In this document: piece after piece, positions 17,050 to 24,025 of the stretch
Numbering within the stretch: position 1 is the first letter of the stretch
How the letters are laid out: each line of letters opens with the position of its first letter
NCBI GenBank assembly: GCA_023389315.1
Contig: JAEWEQ010000063.1
Span: forward strand, 1 to 42,612
Direction: 5' to 3'
Source of the DNA: Actinomycetes bacterium
Lineage (GTDB): Bacteria; Actinomycetota; Actinomycetes; Actinomycetales; Actinomycetaceae
DNA: 42,612 nucleotides
The notes under the pieces: generated by a model
What the model saw: only the letters and a program-made list of their open reading frames with translations
What the model was told of the DNA's origin: nothing
Database searches by the model: none
Position numbers and translations under genes: made by a program

Positions 17050-17105
17050 GAGGGAGCCGACCCTGAGGTGGCAGACAGAGGGAGCCGGCCCTGAGGCGGC
17101 TGTCA
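17050..17105. repeat. Two tandem copies of a 28-base unit
   Basis: Positions 17050-17077 and 17078-17105 are two adjacent copies sharing GAGGGAGCCG, then CCCTGAGG, then GGC, with few differences. The second copy runs into the last codons of the reverse-strand gene that ends at 17103. Inside it AGCCG and CGGCT, and GACAG and CTGTC, can pair, so the repeat may also act as a terminator. Confidence 0.6.
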
Positions 17106-17618
17106 TTGCAGCGCGCGCACAGAGCAAATGTGGCGCACCGGGATCGACACGGTCACATGCGGGGTTTCTTGCCCGATCAAATCGATATGGTCAGCGCGCA
17201 CCTGGGCGATATAGCCATTAAAAACACTGGAAACTAGCCGAATCGAGACCGGTTTGCGGGTCCGTCGTAAGCCGCGCAGAGCAGACAGTAAAGAAGCCTT
17301 CACCACACTGCCACGCTCTCCCGCCGCACCGTGTAGCGGGTAGATTGTTTCTATTTGGGCGGTCACCACCAGTTCCTCGCCCTCGCGGTTTTTGATGACT
17401 ATCCACTCTTCACCGACTGCTTCGAGCTGTCCTACGATGGTGCGCGGCCCCGCTGTCTGAACGGTGACTTGTTGTCCCTTGGCGGCGAGGAGTCTGCTAT
17501 GCAAAGTGATGGCTGCGCTTTCGGCTTCCGCGAGCTCGGCCACCATTTCCCGATTCTGGTAGTTTTCCATCGCCGCGAACTCACCTTCGAGGGCGGCAAT
17601 CCAGGCGCTTACTTCCAT
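17103..17618 (-). CDS. Uncharacterised protein, probably conserved in Actinobacteria
   Basis: I do not recognise a named family. The 171-residue product starts MEVSAWIAALEGEFAAMENY, with an acidic helical N-terminal third (residues 1-50) that could form a short coiled coil. The rest is rich in strands: VTVQTAGPRTIVGQLEAVG, WIVIKNREGEELVV and later VSIRLVSSVFNGYIAQVRAD, ending ISIPVRHICSVRAL. Two similar strand blocks, each with a V-x-G-x-(I/V) pattern, suggest a duplicated small barrel such as an SH3 or Sm-like fold, but this is a guess. No signal peptide or membrane helix is seen. TTG 17630 is an alternative start. It is divergent from the LysM gene across a 146-base gap. Confidence 0.6.
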   Translation of the reverse strand: MEVSAWIAALEGEFAAMENYQNREMVAELAEAESAAITLHSRLLAAKGQQVTVQTAGPRTIVGQLEAVGEEWIVIKNREGEELVVTAQIETIYPLHGAAGERGSVVKASLLSALRGLRRTRKPVSIRLVSSVFNGYIAQVRADHIDLIGQETPHVTVSIPVRHICSVRALQ

Positions 17619-17690
17619 TCCCCTATTCAATCACGCACCCGATCACCTGGACGCGCAGCCACACAGCTTCTTCAATTGCAACCAACCCCC

Positions 17691-17720
17691 TTGACAACAA
17701 AAACTAACCTCTGCCACTAT
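17691..17720 (+). promoter_or_regulatory. Promoter of the LysM gene
   Basis: A perfect TTGACA at 17691-17696 is followed after 18 bases by CACTAT at 17715-17720. This sits about 45 bases before the LysM start codon, which has its own AAGGGG Shine-Dalgarno. Just downstream, the sequence ATGAACTGA occurs twice in tandem (17728-17736 and 17739-17747). Confidence 0.6.
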
Positions 17721-17764
17721 ATAACAACATGAACTGATATGAACTGACACGTTAAGGGGCGAAG

Positions 17765-18751
17765 ATGCCTAATCTTGAACATAGGAAGCCGGCCACAAGC
17801 TGGCAGGTGGCGCTTTCATTTATGGCGAGTTCCTTATTGCTCCTGCTATGCGCGGCACTCTTTTGGGACTCAAAAACGACTTTCGAACTGTGGTGGAGCG
17901 ATCCGCAGCTGCTAATTTCTTCGCCCTTCGGCGCTGACTCACCCGCCCTGACTCTGGCACTAGTTTGCGGTGCTGCTTTGGTTGCGCTGTGGAGCTTGTG
18001 GAACCTCATTTCCCTATTCATAGTTGAAGCCGCTTTGCTCGCCGCGAAGCATCTTCCGACCTTCGGGCAAAAACTCACCCGCCTCCCCCACATCTGGTGG
18101 CTTTCTCCCACCAGCCGCAACCTACTCAAGCGCCGACTCAGTGCCGGTGCGATCGCCACCGCCATATCGTTGGGCGCTCCTCAACTCGCCCTCGCGGCCC
18201 CGACTTTGGAGGACATACCATTGTCCGATTTAGGGTGGGGAGGATTCACCGTGGCCGAGCGCCCTGAGCCTTCCATCGACCCGCTGCCCACAAACGAACC
18301 ATTGGCGCACCAAACAGCGGATGCTCCGACACCATCGGTCACCGATACCGCACTGAATGCGCCTGCGCCCGAAGCAGCTACCGAGCAGCCGCTTGAAGAC
18401 CCCACCTTAGGCGGACCAGTCGGCGCAGGATCCACTCCCACCCCGCCGCTCGATCCTGCCGCCAGCGCGCCGGTCGGCGCAGCCCCATTCCTCGATCTAG
18501 CTTCCGTCTTCGGCTGGGGCGCATTTACCGCCACTACCGCCCCGTCCTCGGAAGTGGTGGAGAGTTCCTACACTGTCACCGCCGGTGACTGCCTGTGGGA
18601 TATTGCGCGCCAACGCCTAGGCCCGATCAGCAGCGAAGCGATTGCCAGCTACGTGGAGACCATCTATCAGGCAAATGCGGAGGTGATCGGCCACGATCCC
18701 AACCTCCTGTTTCCCGGCCAAACCCTTTACCTTCCCTCACCTAGGAGCTAA
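17765..18751 (+). CDS. Membrane-anchored LysM domain protein
   Basis: This 328-residue protein has two N-terminal membrane helices (residues about 13-35 and 60-85) and a third hydrophobic stretch near residues 122-145. A long Pro/Ala/Thr-rich linker (about 150-260) follows, then a C-terminal LysM domain from residue 268. That domain begins SYTVTAGDCLWDIARQRLGP and ends L-F-P-G-Q-T-L-Y-L-P. LysM binds peptidoglycan glycans, so it probably links membrane and wall. The linker is framed by two similar motifs, LGWGGFTVAE and FGWGAFTATT. In many Actinobacteria a LysM gene of this shape stands upstream of an Rv3235-family gene and secA, as here. A strong Shine-Dalgarno AAGGGG and a clear promoter precede it. 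Confidence 0.85.
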   Translation: MPNLEHRKPATSWQVALSFMASSLLLLLCAALFWDSKTTFELWWSDPQLLISSPFGADSPALTLALVCGAALVALWSLWNLISLFIVEAALLAAKHLPTFGQKLTRLPHIWWLSPTSRNLLKRRLSAGAIATAISLGAPQLALAAPTLEDIPLSDLGWGGFTVAERPEPSIDPLPTNEPLAHQTADAPTPSVTDTALNAPAPEAATEQPLEDPTLGGPVGAGSTPTPPLDPAASAPVGAAPFLDLASVFGWGAFTATTAPSSEVVESSYTVTAGDCLWDIARQRLGPISSEAIASYVETIYQANAEVIGHDPNLLFPGQTLYLPSPRS

Positions 18752-18753
18752 CC

Positions 18754-19326
18754 ATGACCATGTTGCAGATTACGCCCGCTAATCAAAAGCCCAGCGCGGT
18801 CGAGCGCCTATCTGTGCGCGAGGTATTAGCTCGCCCCCTGCCGCGCGTAAATCAAGAGTCTGATCGCTGGCGGCACCTTACTGTATCGGGAGAGTTCACT
18901 GTGGAAGAAGTCGCTAAACCACCATTGGCGGCGCGCCGCATGCCGCGTCGCGTGTATGCCCATTACGGCCCTTATCCCGACCCCGCTAACCCGCCGCTGC
19001 CGGATGCTCATGCTTGGTCCGCGGCCCTAGCGCAAGCGGTGGTTGAAGTTCTAATGGGATTGCGCCCCGTGGGACAGCTGCAGCGGTGGGTAACGCGTGA
19101 TTTCTTGGCGCTATTGGAGCGACGCTGCGACCTCAACGAACGCTTAGCCGGTAAACCTCAACGTACCCGCCACCCGCAGGTGCTTACTACCAGGGTTTGC
19201 ATGTTGGCAGATGACTTGGTGGAAACCACTCACGTGGTGGAACACGAAGGGCGAGTGCGGGCAGTTGCGTTGCGTATGGAGGGTTGGCGGCGCCAGTGGC
19301 TAGCGACCGCGATTGAGATTATCTGA
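18754..19326 (+). CDS. Rv3235 family protein
   Basis: This 190-residue protein of unknown function has a disordered N-terminal half rich in Arg and Pro. Its helical core has the family hallmark: ALAQAVVEVLMGLRPVGQLQ, then RWVTRDFLALLERR, and a strand pair ending MEGWRRQWLATAIEII. The resemblance is to mycobacterial Rv3235, whose gene lies next to secA. There is no signal peptide or membrane segment. It begins two bases after the LysM stop, so both belong to one transcript, and a strong hairpin follows. The link with SecA is positional; a role in export or envelope control is only inference. Confidence 0.78.
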   Translation: MTMLQITPANQKPSAVERLSVREVLARPLPRVNQESDRWRHLTVSGEFTVEEVAKPPLAARRMPRRVYAHYGPYPDPANPPLPDAHAWSAALAQAVVEVLMGLRPVGQLQRWVTRDFLALLERRCDLNERLAGKPQRTRHPQVLTTRVCMLADDLVETTHVVEHEGRVRAVALRMEGWRRQWLATAIEII

Positions 19327-19365
19327 CGGCAATGGGCATACCAATGCGCCCGGGTTGTGCAATAG

Positions 19366-19393
19366 CTGTGGGCCCGCTAGTGCGGGCCCACAG
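19366..19393. terminator. Bidirectional terminator between Rv3235-family gene and secA
   Basis: CTGTGGGCCCGC and its perfect 12-base complement flank the loop TAGT. It lies between two convergent genes and can form on either strand. No T-run follows, as is common in high-GC organisms. Confidence 0.8.
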
Positions 19394-19425
19394 GTTGGTT
19401 AAGGACACGATCGTCCTAGTGATGC

Positions 19426-22170
19426 TTAGCGGCGCTTTTTCTTCTTCGCTCGGCGAGCAGCACGGTTGGTGGCGCCGCCGGTGGTGGAGTTGCCATCAGG
19501 AATACCATCAGAGTCCCCCGCGCCTTCTGGGCCGGACATGGTCATCTGACCCATGGCCTCATGCCCCACGTCACCCATCACGGATGCTTCTTCCTTCGCG
19601 GCTTGCTCTTGAGCGTGCCGTTCCATTTCCTTCCGGGCATTTTCGAACTGCCCCATGTAGGCAAACGCCTTCTTCACCGATTCTTCTCGGATTCTCTCCA
19701 TCATGGTGGTGAACATCTGCGCACCTTCAGAGGCGTATTCCACCAGCGGGTCACGCTGCCCCATGGCACGCAAACCAATACCCTCTTTCAGGTAGTCCAT
19801 CTCGTAGAGGTGCTCACGCCAAGATGAATCCACACTGTCGAGTACTACGCGGCGTTCCAACTCCGCCACCGGTTCGTCACCGAGCTGCTGGAGGGCCAGC
19901 GGGTTTTCCCGCAAGGCTTCACGCAGTTTGTCGTATTCAACCTTGATGTCGGAAGCGTATTCGTATTCAATTGCTTCGCTCGTCAGATTCTCCACCCCAC
20001 CAACACTGTCAGCCAGTTCGGCCGGGGTGATGGTCACCGGGTAGTACTCACGCAAAGTCGAATGCAGTGTGTCCAGGTCCCACTCGTTGGGGTTCTCACT
20101 GGTGGTGAACTGGGATACCACGGAGCGCACCAGAGTTCCCATGAAGAACTCCATTTGTTCACCCAGGTCTTCGCCTTCTAGGACGCGGCGGCGCTCGCCG
20201 TAGATAGTTTCGCGCTGCCCGGTCATCACGTCGTCATATTTGAGGACGTTCTTGCGGATCTCGAAGTGGCGTGCTTCAGCTTGCGACTGGGCGGATTCAA
20301 TTCGCTTAGCGAACATCTTCCATTCCAGTGGCGTATCTTCCGGGTAACCACTAGCCATGGCGCGCTTTAACAACTCAGCGTTGAAGAAGCGCATCAGGTC
20401 GTCTTCCAAAGAAATGTAGAAACGGGACTCACCCGGATCTCCTTGACGGCCGGAACGTCCTCGCAACTGATTATCGATACGCCGAGAATCGTGGCGCTCA
20501 GACCCGAGAACGTACAGGCCTCCCAACTCCACCACTTCGTCATGTTCGGCGGCCACCGCTTGACGGGCAGACTCCATCACCTCAGGCCATTGCGCCTCGT
20601 ACTCAGCGGCGTCTTCCTTCGGATCCAGACCACGGGCAGCCATCTCAGCCACCGCCAAGAACTCAGCGTTACCACCGAGCATAATGTCGGTACCGCGACC
20701 AGCCATGTTGGTGGCCACTGTCACCGCACCCTTACGTCCAGCCATCGCCACGATCGCTGATTCGCGAGCGTGCTGCTTAGCGTTGAGGACTTCGTGCGGA
20801 ACGTGACGTTCCTTCAGCATCTGCGAAAGTAGTTCGGACTTTTCCACCGAAGTGGTACCCAGCAGCACCGGTTGCCCCTTGCGGTGACGCTCCACCACAT
20901 CCTCAACAATCGCCCGGTACTTTGCCTCAGCGGTGGCGTAAACCAAGTCGAGCTGATCGTTGCGGATCATGGGCTTATTGGTGGGGATCGGGATGACGCC
21001 GATCTTGTAGGTAGAGGTGAACTCCGCCGCTTCGGTCTCCGCGGTACCGGTCATGCCGGAGCGGGAGCCCTCGGGATAAAGACGGAAATAGTTCTGCAGG
21101 GTAATAGTTGCCAGGGTTTGGTTCTCGGCCTTGATCTCCACGCCTTCTTTGGCTTCGATGGCCTGGTGCATGCCTTCGTTGTAGCGGCGTCCCGGTAGCA
21201 CACGCCCGGTGTGCTCATCAACGATCAACACTTCCCCGTCGGTAACGATGTAGTCCTTATCGCGTTTGAATAGCTCCTTGGCTTTCACCGCGTTGTTCAT
21301 CATCCCGATCAGTGGCGTATTAGCCGGATCGTAGAGGTTGTCGATGCCGACTTGGTCTTCAATGTAGTCAATGCCGGGCTCTAGGATACCGACGGTGCGT
21401 TTCTTCTCATCCACCTCGTAGTCGTGGTCGCGCTTCATATTGCGCACCAGCTGAGCGAAGGTCGTGTACCAGGCGTTGAGGGAGCCTGTGGCGGGACCGG
21501 AGATGATCAGCGGGGTGCGGGCTTCATCGATAAGGATGGAGTCAACCTCGTCAACGATCACGAAGTTATGTCCGCGTTGCACCATGTCCTCGCGCCGCTG
21601 CGCCATGTTGTCACGCAAGTAGTCGAAGCCAAATTCGTTATTGGTGCCGTAGGTGATGTCGCAGTTGTACTGTGCGCGACGTTCTTCCGGTGATTGCCCC
21701 ACCAGCACACACCCGCAGGTGAGGCCCAGGTACCGGTAGACGCGTCCCATTAGGTCCGACTGGTAGGAGGCCAGGTAGTCGTTGACGGTGACCACGTGCA
21801 CGCCCTTGCCTTCCAGTGCGCGCAGGTAGGAAGGCATGGTGGCAACCAAGGTTTTACCTTCACCGGTCTTCATTTCTGCGATATTGCCCCGGTGCAAGGC
21901 GGCCCCGCCGATGACCTGCACCCGGAACGGGCGTAGCCCCAACACGCGGTCAGCGGCTTCGCGCACCGTGGCGAAGGCTTCCACCAGTAGGTCATCTAGC
22001 GTTTCACCTTCTGCCAGGCGTGCTTTGAATTCCGCAGTTTTCCCCTTGAGCTCTTCGGTTGAGAGTTCCCGGAAGTCGTCTTCTAAGGCATCTACTTGAT
22101 CAGCTATGGCCTCTAGCTTACGCAGTGCCCGCCCCTCGCCGATGCGCAGTATTTTGTCGAAAATAGACAC
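19426..22170 (-). CDS. secA: Preprotein translocase ATPase SecA
   Basis: This 914-residue motor pushes unfolded preproteins through SecYEG. It has Walker A M-K-T-G-E-G-K-T at 100-107, the DEAD-like VDEVDSILIDEARTPL, TITLQNYFRLYP, the second-lobe AGRGTDIMLGGNAEF and QLRGRSGRQGDPGESRFYIS. The helical scaffold and wing domains follow. The C-terminus is a poorly conserved Glu/Gly-rich tail ending in a Lys/Arg cluster, with no C-x-C-x8-C zinc site, so it probably does not bind SecB this way; this is usual for SecA1 of Actinobacteria. The start is GTG 22170 with GGGAG seven bases upstream. It lies 152 bases after hpf, with two hairpins in the gap. Confidence 0.97.
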   Translation of the reverse strand: MSIFDKILRIGEGRALRKLEAIADQVDALEDDFRELSTEELKGKTAEFKARLAEGETLDDLLVEAFATVREAADRVLGLRPFRVQVIGGAALHRGNIAEMKTGEGKTLVATMPSYLRALEGKGVHVVTVNDYLASYQSDLMGRVYRYLGLTCGCVLVGQSPEERRAQYNCDITYGTNNEFGFDYLRDNMAQRREDMVQRGHNFVIVDEVDSILIDEARTPLIISGPATGSLNAWYTTFAQLVRNMKRDHDYEVDEKKRTVGILEPGIDYIEDQVGIDNLYDPANTPLIGMMNNAVKAKELFKRDKDYIVTDGEVLIVDEHTGRVLPGRRYNEGMHQAIEAKEGVEIKAENQTLATITLQNYFRLYPEGSRSGMTGTAETEAAEFTSTYKIGVIPIPTNKPMIRNDQLDLVYATAEAKYRAIVEDVVERHRKGQPVLLGTTSVEKSELLSQMLKERHVPHEVLNAKQHARESAIVAMAGRKGAVTVATNMAGRGTDIMLGGNAEFLAVAEMAARGLDPKEDAAEYEAQWPEVMESARQAVAAEHDEVVELGGLYVLGSERHDSRRIDNQLRGRSGRQGDPGESRFYISLEDDLMRFFNAELLKRAMASGYPEDTPLEWKMFAKRIESAQSQAEARHFEIRKNVLKYDDVMTGQRETIYGERRRVLEGEDLGEQMEFFMGTLVRSVVSQFTTSENPNEWDLDTLHSTLREYYPVTITPAELADSVGGVENLTSEAIEYEYASDIKVEYDKLREALRENPLALQQLGDEPVAELERRVVLDSVDSSWREHLYEMDYLKEGIGLRAMGQRDPLVEYASEGAQMFTTMMERIREESVKKAFAYMGQFENARKEMERHAQEQAAKEEASVMGDVGHEAMGQMTMSGPEGAGDSDGIPDGNSTTGGATNRAARRAKKKKRR

Positions 22171-22244
22171 GTTTCTCCCAACTCAGATACTTGCGATAGT
22201 CGCTACCGTACCCATTGTAGACCCCAATGCCAAAACGCATGCTT

Positions 22245-22306
22245 AGAGGGGGTGAGACTGTGCCTCACCCCCTCTTTCTCACCTGCCTGCATCTTTGAGG
22301 GCAGGT
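22245..22306. terminator. Two hairpins between hpf and secA
   Basis: At 22245-22275 a perfect 12-base-pair stem (AGAGGGGGTGAG and complement) encloses seven bases. At 22281-22306 ACCTGCC pairs with GGCAGGT around a 12-base loop. On the reverse strand both come after hpf and before secA. They may end hpf transcripts, or act as a partial terminator or attenuator that sets secA level. No T-run follows on the reverse strand. Confidence 0.6.
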
Positions 22307-22322
22307 AAGTGCTGTGGACCCA

Positions 22323-22976
22323 CTACGAAGCAATCACCGCATTCAGGCGAATCACGCCGTAGGTCCAGCCTTCGCGGTGGTAGACCACACACGGCTGGTT
22401 GGTATCACTGTCAATGAATAGGAAGAACGGGTGGCCGACTAGTTCCATCTGGTAGAGGGCTTGGTCCACGCTCATCGGTTCTGCTTCATGCAGCTTTTGG
22501 CGCACGATTACCGGGGAATCACCCAGTTGTTCTTCGCGAGCCTCACCAAGTTTCAGATCCGAAGCTGAACGCAGGTTCTCTTCCACCGTGGCGGTTTCTT
22601 CGACCGCTACTTCTGCTTCCTCCGGCACGATACCGCCCAAGTCCTCGGCGATTGGTCGGTTATAGCGGCGACGGTGGTCCTTGGCGCGGTCGCGTGCGCG
22701 GCGCAGACGTTCATATAGTTTGCCAGCGGCAATGTCGACTGCCGCGTAGCGGTCAGAGCTAGAAGCTTCCGCGCGAATGATTGGCCCCTTGCCGAAAACT
22801 GTAAGCTCGATGCGTTCAGCGGTTTCCGCTTGGCGGGGGTTGCGTTCGTGGGTTAGTTCCACGTCAATGCGTTGGGCGCGGGGGTAGAACTGCGTAACCT
22901 TTGAGACTTTTGACTCTACGTATTCGCGGAAGTCGGGGTGGATTTCGGCGTTACGTCCAGAGACAGTGATATCCAT
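22323..22976 (-). CDS. hpf: Long ribosome hibernation promoting factor HPF
   Basis: This 217-residue protein is the long form of HPF, which silences and dimerises ribosomes in stationary phase or stress. Residues 1-105 are the S30AE/YfiA fold (MDITVSGRNAEIHPDFREYV then ERIELTVFGKGPIIRAE). A charged linker runs from about 110 to 160. The C-terminal dimerisation domain (M-S-V-D-Q-A-L-Y-Q-M-E-L-V-G-H-P-F-F, then V-V-Y-H-R-E-G-W-T-Y-G-V-I-R-L) completes it. ATG 22976 has GGAGG at good spacing. It has a leader of about 130 bases with unusual elements and a candidate promoter upstream. Confidence 0.95.
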   Translation of the reverse strand: MDITVSGRNAEIHPDFREYVESKVSKVTQFYPRAQRIDVELTHERNPRQAETAERIELTVFGKGPIIRAEASSSDRYAAVDIAAGKLYERLRRARDRAKDHRRRYNRPIAEDLGGIVPEEAEVAVEETATVEENLRSASDLKLGEAREEQLGDSPVIVRQKLHEAEPMSVDQALYQMELVGHPFFLFIDSDTNQPCVVYHREGWTYGVIRLNAVIAS

Positions 22977-22997
22977 GGTTTTCCTCCAGGAAATGGT

Positions 22998-23011
22998 GGG
23001 ATTTTTATCCC
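22998..23011 (-). promoter_or_regulatory. Small hairpin in the hpf leader
   Basis: GGGAT and ATCCC pair around AAAA on the reverse strand, just before the GGAGG Shine-Dalgarno of hpf. Its position would let it affect ribosome access, but the stem is only five base pairs. Confidence 0.3.
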
Positions 23012-23061
23012 GTGATCGAATCGTCAGACACCTCGTTGCATCTGACCCTGCGTTTAGTTAC

Positions 23062-23070
23062 CACCTCCTT
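23062..23070 (-). promoter_or_regulatory. Anti-Shine-Dalgarno-complementary element in the hpf leader
   Basis: On the reverse strand the leader contains AAGGAGGTG, complementary to nine bases of the 16S rRNA 3' end. No ATG, GTG or TTG stands at normal spacing after it, and it is about 85 bases upstream of hpf's own Shine-Dalgarno. It may be a standby ribosome site or chance; it does not decide the hpf start. Confidence 0.4.
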
Positions 23071-23114
23071 ACCAAGCCACCAGCCGGAGTTGATCTCCAA
23101 GTTGGTGTTACCCA

Positions 23115-23144
23115 ATTCTACTCCACAACGGTGACGACGGTCAC
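23115..23144 (-). promoter_or_regulatory. Candidate hpf promoter
   Basis: On the reverse strand GTGACC (plus 23139-23144) and TAGAAT (plus 23115-23120) are separated by 18 bases. Transcription from here would give a leader of about 130 bases before hpf. Confidence 0.4.
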
Positions 23145-23176
23145 GTTTTTAGGCTCGTTTCGTCAGGGACGAATAA

Positions 23177-23938
23177 CTATGCGCGCGCCAGGGTAACCGC
23201 TACCACTGTTTTCACGCTCCCCGGTAATGCCTGCGCTGCCGATAACAGCGTGGCTCCGGTAGTGAGCACATCATCGACCAGCACTACCCGCTGATGCACT
23301 CCGGCCTGCAGGATCATGGAGCGGCGGTGATAACGTTGGCGTTTACCGCTGCCGCGCTGGGAGTGCTCCGTCCAACCCATCCGCAGCGCTGGCACCAAGT
23401 GGGCGTCAAAACCACGGCTACGAAGCGCGGCGGTGGTGGCTGCAGCGATGGATGGGGTGATTAGCATGCCGTCCCAGCGCCGCCGCCAACTGGACGGGAT
23501 CGGCACCACGCTCACCCTGTCCTCGTGCTGATTTAGCACCCTGGACGAGGACGGTTCGCCCCGTGCTATTTCCCGCGCCCTCCCAGCTGGGTCCCAGGAG
23601 CAATAGGGCGCCGGGATGGCGCAATCACCTACCTTGGGCGTCGCCAATATTCCCGGTTCGGGAACGACGGCCTGCCCCAGTGACCAGCCGGCTGCTTGCA
23701 GCCAACCATCCAAACGCACCCAACGTCGGTGTTTCGCTGCCAGCACAAGCTCACGCATTTCATCCGCGTAACGACCCAACGACCACCCCCTCAACTCCCC
23801 CGCGTCCCCCAGTTGCCACTCATGTGGTTGCGCGCGCGCCAAGGCAGCACAGTTCGCACACAGGGTGGTGTCCCACTTCCCACAGCCGGGGCACTGCGTG
23901 GGCACGATCAGGTTCAAAAGTTCGGTAGTCAACTCCAT
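23177..23938 (-). CDS. ComF family phosphoribosyltransferase-like protein
   Basis: This 253-residue protein has an N-terminal zinc-finger-like region (C-P-G-C then C-A-N-C) and a C-terminal type I phosphoribosyltransferase fold with the PRPP loop VVLVDDVLTTGATL. ComF proteins act in the cytoplasm during uptake of transforming DNA in competent bacteria, yet are also present in non-competent species, so a competence role here is unproven. A middle stretch of about 60 residues (90-150) is poorly conserved and long for the family. It sits between lpqB and hpf on the same strand, 87 bases after lpqB, as in many Actinobacteria. No Shine-Dalgarno is visible before ATG 23938. Confidence 0.85.
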   Translation of the reverse strand: MELTTELLNLIVPTQCPGCGKWDTTLCANCAALARAQPHEWQLGDAGELRGWSLGRYADEMRELVLAAKHRRWVRLDGWLQAAGWSLGQAVVPEPGILATPKVGDCAIPAPYCSWDPAGRAREIARGEPSSSRVLNQHEDRVSVVPIPSSWRRRWDGMLITPSIAAATTAALRSRGFDAHLVPALRMGWTEHSQRGSGKRQRYHRRSMILQAGVHQRVVLVDDVLTTGATLLSAAQALPGSVKTVVAVTLARA

Positions 23939-24025
23939 GGTGCCATTGTGGACGCAGGCCGCACGCCCCCACGAGCATCGTGCTTCGAACCTGTGGAGAC
24001 CCGGTTTTCCACTGTTGGGGATGGC

